From Gemmatimonadota bacterium (GTDB taxonomy: Bacteria; Gemmatimonadota; Gemmatimonadetes; Gemmatimonadales; Gemmatimonadaceae): DNA of 64,000 nt. Below, one piece after another: positions 1-7,566 of the stretch (position 1 is its first letter; each line of letters opens with the position of its first letter). The position numbers and the translations under genes were made by a program. The DNA is taken from the NCBI GenBank assembly GCA_014192065.1, contig BJHH01000003.1, positions 47,835 to 111,834 of the forward strand, in the 5' to 3' direction. Below the pieces are notes generated by a model that saw only the letters and a program-made list of their open reading frames with translations, had not been told where the DNA came from and did not search any database.

Positions 1-1494
1 GACGAAGCCAACGAGTCGTCCGAGGTTGCTGCCGAAAACGCACAGGAAATAGCGGCCGACACGGGCGGTGATTCGCCTTATGCCGACGTACCGTCGCCTG
101 GCACGGCGATGGTGGCCGCTCCGCGTGCCGATGCGAAGGCCGACGCCGATGAAAAGGGCGGGAAAAGCGAACATGGTCGTCAGGGACAGCAGAAGGGTGG
201 ACGCCGTGGTGGTGGTGGTGGTGGCCGCCGGCCGCGCCGAGCTGAGCCCCCTCCGATCCAGGACGTGCTCAAGCGCGGTCAGACGATTATTTGCCAGGTC
301 TCCAAGGAACCGATCTCGACCAAAGGGCCCCGCGTCACTGCGCAGGTCTCACTCGCGGGTCGTTTCCTCGTGTTCATGCCCTTCGCCTCGCGAGTGGGAG
401 TCAGCCGCAAGATCGGCGAGCGCTCCGAACGGCAGCGATTGCGCGAGCAGGTTCAGAAGGTACTGCCCAAGGATTCTGGCGGTGTGATCGTGCGTACGGT
501 GGGTGAGGACGTCACGCAAGAGACCTTCACTCGTGAGCTGACCACGCTCATCGGGCAGTGGCAGAAAATTCACAAGAAGCAGAAGTTTGTCGGCTCCGCG
601 CCCAAGCTCCTGCATCGTGAGACGTCGCTGACGCGGGGCATCATCCGCGACTTGTTCAGCGCGAAGGTCGATAAGCTCACCGTGGATTCGAAGCAGATCT
701 ACAATGAAATCGTCGAGTATCTCGAGGGGATCGCCCCTGAGTTGATCGAACGCGTCGTGCTGCATGAGGACAAGGCGCCGCTGTTCGACAAGGCCGAGAT
801 TGAGACCGAAATCCGCGACCTTTTTAAGCGTCGCTGCGATCTTCCGTCCGGCGGTTACCTGATTATCGAGCCAACCGAAGCGCTCGTGTCGGTCGACGTA
901 AACTCAGGCCGCTACACGGGCAAGAAGGACCCGGAAAAGACCAGCCTCCGCACGAACGTCGAGGCGGCTCGCGAGGTGGCACGGCAACTGCGGCTGCGTG
1001 ACATCGGCGGGATCATCGTGTGCGACTTCATCGACATGGAAAACCGAGGCAATCGCGACAAGGTGCTCCAGGAGCTTCGTACGCACCTAGGTCGGGATCG
1101 GGCGCGCACCAAGGCCTTCGCCGTCAGCGACCTCGGTCTGATCGAGATGACCCGCCAACGCGTCCGGCAGAGTCATTTGCAGAACATGACCATGGCCTGT
1201 CCGACCTGTAAGGGAACGGGCCTGGTCTTCACGCCCGAAACAATCGTGCGCCGTATGGAACGATCCATCCGCCGAATGTCGGTGGACGGCAGGAAGGACA
1301 ACCTGATCGTGAAGCTCCACCCCGACACCGCCATCTACGTACTCGAGAACGAGAAGGGCCTGATGGCGACGCTCGAAAAGGGGCTCGGGTTTCGTCTGGA
1401 AATGCGCGACGATCCATTGCTGCAGCCGGATGAGTTCAAGCTCGTCGTGAAGGGTGCCGGTCGGGATGTAACCCAGCAGTACGCCGTGGCGTAG
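1..1494 (+). CDS. rng: Ribonuclease E/G family endoribonuclease, 5' end outside window
   Basis: Endoribonuclease that cleaves single-stranded RNA at 5'-monophosphorylated ends during rRNA maturation and mRNA decay. The frame is open from base 1, so the N-terminus lies upstream. The visible part starts with an acidic stretch and a basic Gly/Arg stretch (about nt 150-240, including five GGT codons in a row and a sixth Gly codon). This looks like a linker inserted in the S1 domain, because S1-like sequence resumes at GQTIICQVSKEPISTKG. The DNase I-like catalytic core is clear: VDVNSG (near nt 891) and CDFIDM (nt 1021) carry the two metal-binding Asp residues, and CPTCKG (nt 1198) is the zinc-link CPxC. 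The protein ends soon after the core without the long RNase E scaffold tail, so RNase G-like architecture is likely. The downstream genes rplU-rpmA have their own promoter. Confidence 0.93.
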   Translation, partial: DEANESSEVAAENAQEIAADTGGDSPYADVPSPGTAMVAAPRADAKADADEKGGKSEHGRQGQQKGGRRGGGGGGRRPRRAEPPPIQDVLKRGQTIICQVSKEPISTKGPRVTAQVSLAGRFLVFMPFASRVGVSRKIGERSERQRLREQVQKVLPKDSGGVIVRTVGEDVTQETFTRELTTLIGQWQKIHKKQKFVGSAPKLLHRETSLTRGIIRDLFSAKVDKLTVDSKQIYNEIVEYLEGIAPELIERVVLHEDKAPLFDKAEIETEIRDLFKRRCDLPSGGYLIIEPTEALVSVDVNSGRYTGKKDPEKTSLRTNVEAAREVARQLRLRDIGGIIVCDFIDMENRGNRDKVLQELRTHLGRDRARTKAFAVSDLGLIEMTRQRVRQSHLQNMTMACPTCKGTGLVFTPETIVRRMERSIRRMSVDGRKDNLIVKLHPDTAIYVLENEKGLMATLEKGLGFRLEMRDDPLLQPDEFKLVVKGAGRDVTQQYAVA

Positions 1495-1532
1495 GGTCGA
1501 AACAGTCCATCCAGGAAAGTAGGCCAGACGGG

Positions 1533-1561
1533 TTGACCCTCAACCTCAACGGTGATATACT
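1533..1561 (+). promoter_or_regulatory. Sigma-70-type promoter for rplU-rpmA
   Basis: TTGACC (1533-1538) and TATACT (1556-1561) are separated by exactly 17 bases. That is five of six consensus matches in each box with ideal spacing. A start near 1568 would give a leader of about 35 nt before rplU, with no Shine-Dalgarno-like sequence. Confidence 0.75.
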
Positions 1562-1602
1562 CTTAGGCTACCGAATTACAACGTCTCTTTCAGTATCGAT
1601 CG

Positions 1603-1920
1603 ATGGCATACGCAATCATCAAGACGGGTGGCAAGCAGTTCCGCGCCGAAAAGGGCGTAACGCTCCGCGTACCTACAATCGTTGGCGACGCTGGCTCGAA
1701 GATCGAGTTCAACGACGTCCTCTTTGGCTCTGATGGCACCACCGTGCAGACTGGCACCCCGATGCTCAAGGGTGCCAAGGTCACGGCGGAGATCGTCAAG
1801 CACGGTCTCGGCGAAAAGATTGTCGTCTTTAAGTTCCGCCGTCGCAAGAACTACGCGAAGAAGCAGGGACACCGCCAGGCATTCACCGAAGTACGCATCA
1901 ACGACGTCACGCTCGGCTAA
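1603..1920 (+). CDS. rplU: 50S ribosomal protein L21
   Basis: Large-subunit ribosomal protein that binds 23S rRNA. It has 105 residues, the usual length. The start MAYAIIKTGGKQFR and the C-terminal KFRRRKNYAKKQGHRQ segment are typical of L21. ATG at 1603 is the only sensible start because the conserved N-terminus begins there. The upstream bases contain no GGAG-like ribosome-binding site. It is followed after 38 nt by rpmA, the conserved rplU-rpmA pair, and preceded by a near-consensus promoter. Confidence 0.98.
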   Translation: MAYAIIKTGGKQFRAEKGVTLRVPTIVGDAGSKIEFNDVLFGSDGTTVQTGTPMLKGAKVTAEIVKHGLGEKIVVFKFRRRKNYAKKQGHRQAFTEVRINDVTLG

Positions 1921-1958
1921 TCGCCCGGCGATAACGCAACCGAACTCCGACTCTTCAA

Positions 1959-2228
1959 ATGGCTCATAAGAAAGGCGTAGGCTCGTCACGCAACGGCCGC
2001 GATTCAAACGCGCAGTACCGTGGGATCAAGAAGTTCGGCGGCGAGCGCGTGCGTGCCGGCAACATCATCCTGCGCCAGTGCGGCACGAAGTGGCATCCTG
2101 GCAACAACGTCGGCCTCGGCACGGACTATACGATTTTCGCCCTTGTTGACGGCATCGTAAAGTTCGAGCATAAGAACAAGCTTCGCTTCAAGGTCAGCGT
2201 GTACCCCGAAGTGACGACCGCCGCGTAA
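1959..2228 (+). CDS. rpmA: 50S ribosomal protein L27
   Basis: Ribosomal protein whose N-terminal tail reaches toward the peptidyl-transferase centre. It has 89 residues and begins [17 protein letters not shown], so the mature-type N-terminus is encoded directly, with no cleavable Firmicutes-type extension. The L27 signature region reads [15 protein letters not shown], with a Cys where many L27 proteins have Arg. No Shine-Dalgarno sequence precedes the ATG. A strong hairpin terminator follows 20 nt after the stop codon, closing a two-gene operon. Confidence 0.98.
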   Translation: MAHKKGVGSSRNGRDSNAQYRGIKKFGGERVRAGNIILRQCGTKWHPGNNVGLGTDYTIFALVDGIVKFEHKNKLRFKVSVYPEVTTAA

Positions 2229-2247
2229 CTGGTCAACTGATGTAGGT

Positions 2248-2279
2248 ACGAAGCCCTCGCCACTCGGCGGGGGCTTCGT
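2248..2279 (+). terminator. Rho-independent terminator of rplU-rpmA
   Basis: A 14-bp stem (ACGAAGCCCTCGCC paired with GGCGGGGGCTTCGT, one G-T wobble) closes a four-base ACTC loop. It is followed by CGTTTT at 2280-2285. It lies between the convergent stops of rpmA and the glycerophosphodiesterase gene. Confidence 0.85.
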
Positions 2280-2303
2280 CGTTTTGAGCGCAGCGCGGTG
2301 AGT

Positions 2304-2999
2304 TTAGCGCGACGCGGCGAGCGCACTCAGCGCACTCAGCACACCCGCGACATCATCGGTGCAGATGCCGTCGACTCCTAGCGCGGCGAGTTCGGTTGCA
2401 CGCGACAGATCGTTGACCGTCCACGCGATCACCCGACCTCCACCGGCGTGCACGGCGGCGACGAGGGGTCGGTCAATCGACGGCTCGTATTGCCATAGGT
2501 CCCGTGCGCCGACGTCACGCATCGGAAAGGCGGGATCGCGGTGGTAGCTGGTCTCGGTCACGCCGCGTACGACGCCTGGCGCGACTACCCGCGCCTCGGC
2601 GACCATGCGGTGATCGAATGAGTGGACGGCCGCCCGGTCCCCGAGGTGCTCCAGAGCCGCAACGGCGAATGGGGCGGTCCGAACGCCCTTGAGCTCGCAG
2701 TAAATCCGGAGCGGTCCATCATAAAGCACGCTGATCACCTCATCCAGCGTTGGCACGCCCTCGCCCTGCACCCGAAACGCCCGCACCTCGGCGAGCGTCA
2801 ATAGACCGATGGGGCGACGCAGGGCACCGTCCGGGAGGGTGGGGTCGTGGTGGACGACCAGGTGGCCATCCGCGGTCAGGTGCACGTCGAGTTCGACCGC
2901 GTTGGCGCCGAGTTCGGCTGCGCGGACGAAGGCCGCAAGGCTATTCTCCGGACGCTCGCAGGAGGCGCCGCGGTGGGCGATGACTTCTGGTCTGGACAC
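2304..2999 (-). CDS. ugpQ: Glycerophosphodiester phosphodiesterase, cytoplasmic type
   Basis: Hydrolyses glycerophosphodiesters to glycerol-3-phosphate and an alcohol. The 231-residue protein is a single GDPD TIM barrel. Visible motifs are the N-terminal IAHRG with H9-R10, EN at 18-19, ELDVH with metal ligands E36 and D38, HHDPT with the second catalytic His (H51), and YCELKG. There is no signal peptide, so it should act in the cytoplasm like UgpQ rather than periplasmic GlpQ. The start is GTG at 2999, preceded by GGAG seven bases upstream on this strand. It is transcribed divergently from the sigma-factor module, with 95 nt between the starts. The substrate is inferred from the family, and the gene symbol is given by analogy. 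Confidence 0.9.
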   Translation of the reverse strand: MSRPEVIAHRGASCERPENSLAAFVRAAELGANAVELDVHLTADGHLVVHHDPTLPDGALRRPIGLLTLAEVRAFRVQGEGVPTLDEVISVLYDGPLRIYCELKGVRTAPFAVAALEHLGDRAAVHSFDHRMVAEARVVAPGVVRGVTETSYHRDPAFPMRDVGARDLWQYEPSIDRPLVAAVHAGGGRVIAWTVNDLSRATELAALGVDGICTDDVAGVLSALSALAASR

Positions 3000-3094
3000 G
3001 GGTTACTCCGATGGTTCCGGGCAGCAGCGGGCGGGTTTGGAAGGAACATTAACGCTGGCCACCGGCTGGCGTCTCACGGAGTGAGCACTGAATC

Positions 3095-3652
3095 GTGGCA
3101 CCTAACAGCAGCGATGAACGGGCGGTTGATGCCGCCCTGATCGAACGATGGAAGGCTGGCGATCAGGCGGCGGCCACGGCCATCGTCGAGCGGCACGCGA
3201 CGGCGCTTGCTCGGTTTGCCGCCAGCACGGGGGAACGGGAGCGGATTGATGAGTTGGTGCAGGACACGTTCGTGCGAGCGTTTAACTCCATTCACAGCTT
3301 TCGGTCGGATGCGGCGCTCAGGACTTGGCTCTTTACGATCCTCAAACGGTTGGTTCTGGACCGGCGTCGCGCTGAACGAAGGCAGGGTGTGCACGTCGAA
3401 CTTGAGCCGACCCACGCGGTGCAGTCGTACAACGCGCTCGACTCGCTGGTCGCGGACGAGACGGCACAGCAGGTCCGGAATGCGGTGGCAGCGTTATTGC
3501 CGATGCAGCGCGACGTGTTCATGCTGCGGGTGACGGATGGAATGGCATACAGCGAAATCGCCACAGTGGTGGGAAGTACCGAAGGAGCGTGCCGGGTGCA
3601 CTATCACAACGCGATGCGCGCAATCAAGGAGTGGCTGAGTGACGATGCGTGA
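3095..3652 (+). CDS. ECF-type RNA polymerase sigma factor
   Basis: Alternative sigma factor of 185 residues with only regions 2 and 4, the hallmark of extracytoplasmic-function sigmas. Region 2 spans roughly residues 20-85 and includes DELVQDTFVRAF and a WLFTILKRLVLDRRR segment. Region 4 (about 125-180) has a helix-turn-helix around AYSEIATVVGSTEGACRVHYH. The start is GTG at 3095, with GGAG about 13 bases upstream. The stop overlaps the next gene, a zinc-finger anti-sigma factor, by 14 nt, so the two are translationally coupled. The signal and target promoters are unknown; the third gene, a secreted protein, suggests an envelope-related stimulus. Confidence 0.93.
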   Translation: MAPNSSDERAVDAALIERWKAGDQAAATAIVERHATALARFAASTGERERIDELVQDTFVRAFNSIHSFRSDAALRTWLFTILKRLVLDRRRAERRQGVHVELEPTHAVQSYNALDSLVADETAQQVRNAVAALLPMQRDVFMLRVTDGMAYSEIATVVGSTEGACRVHYHNAMRAIKEWLSDDA

Positions 3653-4238
3653 TTGTCCGGACGGCGCCATACGGGACCTGCTTCCGCTCTACGTGAGTGG
3701 GAAGCTGGTCGCCACCGAACAGGCCAGGGTGGCCTCCCACGTCGCAACGTGCATGGATTGCGCCACCGAGGCTGAGTTGCTGCGCACGGTGGCCAGAGCG
3801 TTCCCCGTACCGATGCTGGATGTCGCGTCGATCGTCGCGAAGCTGCCGACGCCGAGGGTGGTGCCGATCCATCGGCAGCCGCTCTGGCGCGTGGCCGCGA
3901 GCCTCGCGCTGTTCATCGCCGGGACGGCGACGGTGCTGGCGGTCATAGGGCGTCAGCCGGACGCCGCGCAGGTTGGACTCGTTCAGCCGGTCGGAACGCA
4001 GACGGGCGCGGCACCTGAAACGACGCTGGCCGTGGCAACGTCGACGGGTGGATCGCCGGCGGCCAACGGTGCGCTGCTGTCGCTCGGTGAGGAGTTGTCC
4101 GACCTCACAGATGCTCAGCTCGAACTGCTTCTCGGGTCGCTCGATGGTCTCGATCCGCGGCCTCAGGCCGATCCCATGACTATCGCGACTCCGATCATTC
4201 AGGACCGTACCCAAGCACCGAGTAGGAACAACCAATGA
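3639..4238 (+). CDS. Membrane-anchored zinc-finger anti-sigma factor
   Basis: Predicted to hold the upstream ECF sigma factor inactive at the membrane. In this 199-residue protein, residues 34-41 form the H-x3-C-x2-C zinc motif of ZAS-type anti-sigma factors (HVATCMDC), with another Cys at position 6. One hydrophobic segment (about residues 84-103) should cross the inner membrane. The C-terminal periplasmic part ends in an amphipathic stretch around DLTDAQLELLLGSLDGL. The start may be ATG 3639 or the in-frame ATG 3642. It overlaps the sigma gene upstream and shares an ATGA junction with the next gene. The pairing is inferred from gene order and motif. Confidence 0.87.
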   Translation: MTMRDCPDGAIRDLLPLYVSGKLVATEQARVASHVATCMDCATEAELLRTVARAFPVPMLDVASIVAKLPTPRVVPIHRQPLWRVAASLALFIAGTATVLAVIGRQPDAAQVGLVQPVGTQTGAAPETTLAVATSTGGSPAANGALLSLGEELSDLTDAQLELLLGSLDGLDPRPQADPMTIATPIIQDRTQAPSRNNQ

Positions 4239-4879
4239 ACTCGCACACGAAGCCCATTGTCGCTGCGCTACTACTTGCCGTGACCGCATTGCCCGGCAAC
4301 GCGCAGCGCAATCCCAATCGTCCGCTTCCCACGGAACGGCGCCCGTTGCGAGCGGCGAAACAGCCGGATTCACAAGGCCCCAATCGCGCCGCCCTGGAGG
4401 GGATGGTTCGTGAGCGCATCGGCCAGATGGCACGCCGTCAGCTCGGTCTCGATGACGCACAAGTCCAGAAACTGCAGGCGACTAATGCAAGGTTCGCCGA
4501 CCGCCGCCGCACGCTGATGGAGCAGGAGCGAGACATTCGCATGTCGCTTCGCGATGAGATGATCTCCGGTGACTCATCGCGTCAGAGGCAGGTTGGTGAC
4601 CTCATGGATCGGATGGTCAGGGCGCAGCGCCAGCGCATCGACCTGCTCGAGGAAGAACAGCGTGAGCTCGGGTCGTTCCTGACGCCGATGCAGCGCGCGA
4701 CGTACTTCGGCATGGAAGAGCAACTGCGCAATCGGTTGGATCAGATGCGTCAGGATGTGGGTGGGGGACCTCCTGGCCGTGCGGGGCTACAAAGTCGTGG
4801 TGGACCTCCGGGTCGTGGGGGCCGGATGCGTGGTGGTCCACCTGATGGCCCGCCCGCCCGGCCACCCATCAAGCCGTAA
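4235..4879 (+). CDS. Secreted helical protein with GPP-rich tail, Spy/CpxP-like
   Basis: Exported protein of 214 residues. Residues 1-23 are a signal peptide, with likely cleavage after GNA. The middle (about 60-165) is charged and helical, with an LTxxQ-type opening (RQLGLDDAQVQKLQ) and heptad-like runs such as RRTLMEQERDIRMSLRDEM. This resembles the Spy/CpxP/metal-sensor fold of periplasmic chaperones. The last 40 residues are Gly/Pro/Arg-rich, with repeated GGPPGR units. It is the last gene of the sigma/anti-sigma operon, joined by an ATGA overlap and followed by a strong hairpin. The assignment to Spy/CpxP rests on general pattern rather than strong identity. A role as sensor or effector for the sigma factor is inferred. 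Confidence 0.65.
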   Translation: MNSHTKPIVAALLLAVTALPGNAQRNPNRPLPTERRPLRAAKQPDSQGPNRAALEGMVRERIGQMARRQLGLDDAQVQKLQATNARFADRRRTLMEQERDIRMSLRDEMISGDSSRQRQVGDLMDRMVRAQRQRIDLLEEEQRELGSFLTPMQRATYFGMEEQLRNRLDQMRQDVGGGPPGRAGLQSRGGPPGRGGRMRGGPPDGPPARPPIKP

Positions 4880-4915
4880 CGCCGGGACTCGCGGGCGCTC
4901 GCTGGCTCCACTCGT

Positions 4916-4947
4916 GCGCCGCCGCTAGCTTTTGCTGGCGGCGGCGC
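4916..4947 (+). terminator. Hairpin terminator after sigma-factor module
   Basis: GCGCCGCCGCTAGC pairs with GCTGGCGGCGGCGC (14 bp, one wobble) around a TTTT loop. The downstream tail TCTAGTTGT is only moderately T-rich. It sits between the last gene of the sigma module and tRNA-Leu. Confidence 0.65.
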
Positions 4948-4987
4948 TCTAGTTGTGTGCGGATTGGGCCTGCTGCGGAATAAGCCC

Positions 4988-5073
4988 ACCCGGGTGGCGG
5001 AACTGGCAGACGCAGGGGACTCAAAATCCCCCGGCACGTGAGTGCCTTGCGGGTTCGATTCCCGCCCCGGGTA
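4988..5073 (+). tRNA. tRNA-Leu (anticodon CAA)
   Basis: An 86-nt class II tRNA. The acceptor stem ACCCGGG (4988-4994) pairs with CCCGGGT (5066-5072), with discriminator A at 5073. The anticodon stem GGGGA/TCCCC flanks the loop CTCAAAA, placing CAA at 5022-5024, which reads UUG. The variable arm GGCAC-GTGA-GTGCC and the T arm GCGGG-TTCGATT-CCCGC are complete. CCA is not encoded. The next gene's ATG begins only three bases after the discriminator base. Confidence 0.95.
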
Positions 5074-5076
5074 CAT

Positions 5077-6237
5077 ATGACAAACGCCAAGCGCACCCAG
5101 ACGTTTTCGGAATCCGTCATCCGCGAGATGACCCGTGTCGCCACGCAGTACGGCGCGGTGAACCTTTCGCAGGGGTTCCCAGACTTCCCCATGCCCGACT
5201 CCATGAAGGAGGCGGCCATCGCGGCGATCAACGCCGACGTGAACCAGTACGCGATCACGTGGGGTTCGAAGAAGCTCCGCGATGCGATCTGCGACAAGTA
5301 CCAGCGGCGATACGGGATGGCCATAGACCCGGAGACGCAGCTGACCGTTGCCTGCGGGGCGACGGAGGCGACCGCGGCGGTATTCCTGGCGCTGTTCAAT
5401 CCCGGCGACGAAGTCATCATCTTTGAGCCGTTCTACGAGAACTATGGCCCGGACGCAATTCTCTGCGAGGCCAAGCCGGTGTTCGTTCCGCTCGTGGCGC
5501 CGGACTGGCACTTTGACGTGTCGCTGCTCACGGCGGCCATCAGCCCGAAGACACGCGCCATTGTCATCAACTCGCCACACAATCCGACAGGCCACGTCTT
5601 CTCGCGCAGCGAGCTGGAGACAATTGCCGCGATTGCGATCGAGCACGATCTGCTCGTGATCACCGACGATCCCTACGAGTACATCCTGTTCGAGGGCGAG
5701 CATATCCCCATGGCCACGCTGCCGGGGATGTACGACCGGACGATCACGATCTCGAGCCTCTCCAAGACGTTCAGCATCACCGGTTGGCGGCTTGGCTATG
5801 CGATCGCGTCGCCAAGCATGAGCACGGCGATCCGGAAGGTCCACGATTTTCTCACCGTCGGCGCTCCTGCTCCGTTGATGGACGCCGCCGCCGTCGGGTA
5901 CAGCTACCCGGATTCGTACTTCCAGACACTGTCGGACGACTACCGCGCACGCCGAGACTATCTCGCCGGGCCGCTGCGCGACGCCGGCTTCACTTTCGCG
6001 AACCCGGCCGGTGCGTACTACTTCTTTGCCGACTTCTCCGCGCTGAGCAAAAACGACGATGTGACATTTGCCAAGTGGATGGCAAAGGAAGTCGGGGTCG
6101 CCACCGTGCCAGGTTCGAGTTTCTTCCGCCCGGGCGCGCCGGAAGGCAAGAAGTACGTCCGTTTCGCGTTCTGCAAACAACGGGCGACACTGGAGAAAGC
6201 CGTCGAGAAGCTGTCCAAGCTTCGCGCGATGGTGTAG
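5077..6237 (+). CDS. Class I pyridoxal-phosphate aminotransferase
   Basis: PLP-dependent aminotransferase of 386 residues. Fold-type I motifs are all present: VNLSQGFPDF near the N-terminus, SPHNPTG (N169), DDPYEY, and the PLP-binding lysine K230 in SLSKTFSITGWRLGYA. The sequence style matches the kynurenine/glutamine/methionine aminotransferase group, but the exact substrate cannot be read from the motifs. I chose ATG 5077 because conserved sequence begins a few residues later; an upstream GTG at 5038 would lie inside the tRNA. This leaves three bases between tRNA and start codon, so any ribosome-binding site would have to be inside the tRNA. Confidence 0.9.
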   Translation: MTNAKRTQTFSESVIREMTRVATQYGAVNLSQGFPDFPMPDSMKEAAIAAINADVNQYAITWGSKKLRDAICDKYQRRYGMAIDPETQLTVACGATEATAAVFLALFNPGDEVIIFEPFYENYGPDAILCEAKPVFVPLVAPDWHFDVSLLTAAISPKTRAIVINSPHNPTGHVFSRSELETIAAIAIEHDLLVITDDPYEYILFEGEHIPMATLPGMYDRTITISSLSKTFSITGWRLGYAIASPSMSTAIRKVHDFLTVGAPAPLMDAAAVGYSYPDSYFQTLSDDYRARRDYLAGPLRDAGFTFANPAGAYYFFADFSALSKNDDVTFAKWMAKEVGVATVPGSSFFRPGAPEGKKYVRFAFCKQRATLEKAVEKLSKLRAMV

Positions 6238-6315
6238 TCGCTAGTTCCCGCAACACTCGCCCCTCGCCAGATCGCCGCTCGCCTGTTGCTCGCCCCCTTT
6301 GCCCTCGCCCGCACA

Positions 6316-7485
6316 ATGCCAGGTCGCAACTTTCTCTTCGTCCCCGGTCCTACCAACGTCCCCGACCGCATCCTGCGCGCGATGCACCGCGCCCAGGAGG
6401 ACCACCGGTCGTCGACCTTTCCCGAACTGACTAAGGGAATCCTTTCCGACCTGACCAAGGTGTTCGGGACCACGAAGGGCCAGGCGTTCGTACTCCCCTC
6501 GTCTGGCACCGCCATGTGGGAAACGGCGATCGTGAACTCGCTCTCCCCGGGTGACAAGGTGCTCGCCGTACGGAACGGACAGTTCAGCCATCTCTTCATC
6601 GACGCGGCACAGCGCCTCGGCATGCAGGTGGAGATCATCGAAGCCGAGTGGGGCGCCGCGGTGGAGCCAGCCGCGATTCAGGCCAAGCTCGCGGAGGACA
6701 CGGCGGGCACGATCAAGGCCGTGCTCGTGGTGCACAACGAGACCACGACCGGCGTCACCAGTGACATCGGCGCTGTCCGCGCGGCGATGAACGCTGCGAA
6801 TCACCACGCGCTGCTACTCGTCGATGGCGTCAGTTCGGTTGGCAGTCTGGATTTCCGGCTTGATGAGTGGGGCGTGGACTTTGCGATCGCGGGCTCGCAA
6901 AAGGGCTTCATGATGCCCGCTGGGCTTGGCATCATCTGCCTCGGGCCGAAGGGGCTCGCCGCAATCGCGACCGCGACCTGTCCTCGCGCCTTCTTTGACC
7001 TGCGCGACCACGTGACACATAACGCGAACGGGTACTTCCCGTACACGCCGTCACTCGCGCACCTCTACGGGCTTCGCGAGGCGCTCGATATGCTGCTCGC
7101 TGAGGGAATGGCCAACGTCGCCGCGCGCCATAAACGCCTCGGCGAAGGCGTTCGCCGTGCGGTGAAGGCGTGGAATCTTTCTGTCTGCACCAAGGATCTC
7201 ACCTGCCAGTCCGACACGGTGACGGCGATCGTCGTGCCTCCGAGCGCTGATGCCGAAGTCGTTCGGGATATCGCCTTCCGGAAGTACAACCTCGCGCTCG
7301 GCGCCGGCCTCGGACCGCTCCGAGGCAAGGTGTTCCGGATTGGGCACCTCGGTGATCTCAACGAACTGATGCTCCTCGGCGCATTGGCCGGAACCGAAAT
7401 GACGCTGGTCGATGCAGGCATTCCGATCACGTTAGGAAGCGGAGTCGCCGCGGCGCAGGCGTGGTATCGCGAGTCGGCGAAGTAA
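6316..7485 (+). CDS. Class V aminotransferase, serine/alanine-glyoxylate type
   Basis: PLP enzyme of 389 residues, probably moving an amino group from serine or alanine to glyoxylate. N-terminal FLFVPGPTNVP, the DGVSSVGSLDFRLDEWGVD segment with the PLP-contacting Asp, and K196 in GSQKGFMMPAGLG are typical of the serine-glyoxylate / alanine-glyoxylate / phosphoserine-like branch of class V. The C-terminal GLGPLRGKVFRIGHLGDLN supports the serine/alanine-glyoxylate group rather than SerC. ATG 6316 is preferred over an earlier in-frame start at 6286 because the conserved N-terminus follows directly. Its neighbours are metabolic genes; no operon partner is evident. Confidence 0.85.
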   Translation: MPGRNFLFVPGPTNVPDRILRAMHRAQEDHRSSTFPELTKGILSDLTKVFGTTKGQAFVLPSSGTAMWETAIVNSLSPGDKVLAVRNGQFSHLFIDAAQRLGMQVEIIEAEWGAAVEPAAIQAKLAEDTAGTIKAVLVVHNETTTGVTSDIGAVRAAMNAANHHALLLVDGVSSVGSLDFRLDEWGVDFAIAGSQKGFMMPAGLGIICLGPKGLAAIATATCPRAFFDLRDHVTHNANGYFPYTPSLAHLYGLREALDMLLAEGMANVAARHKRLGEGVRRAVKAWNLSVCTKDLTCQSDTVTAIVVPPSADAEVVRDIAFRKYNLALGAGLGPLRGKVFRIGHLGDLNELMLLGALAGTEMTLVDAGIPITLGSGVAAAQAWYRESAK

Positions 7486-7566
7486 TCTGCGGACATCGAC
7501 TTTCTTGCTGCACCGAGGACGCCCTTCAAACCTTTCGCGCAGCAACCGACCAAAGGAACTGAGCCA

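Noticed and set aside
208-225. GGT trinucleotide repeat in the RNase gene as a phase-variable tract
   Set aside because: Only five GGT units plus GGC, in frame in a Gly/Arg linker; gain or loss of a unit would not shift the frame.
3043-3076. ECF-type autoregulatory promoter (GGAAC ... GTCTC) before the sigma factor
   Set aside because: The boxes are about 22 bases apart, longer than the 15-17 bases usual for ECF promoters. The similarity could be chance.
4750-6180. A 476-codon minus-strand frame across the tRNA and the class I aminotransferase gene
   Set aside because: It would run through the tRNA-Leu gene and oppose a clear aminotransferase; no recognisable domain.
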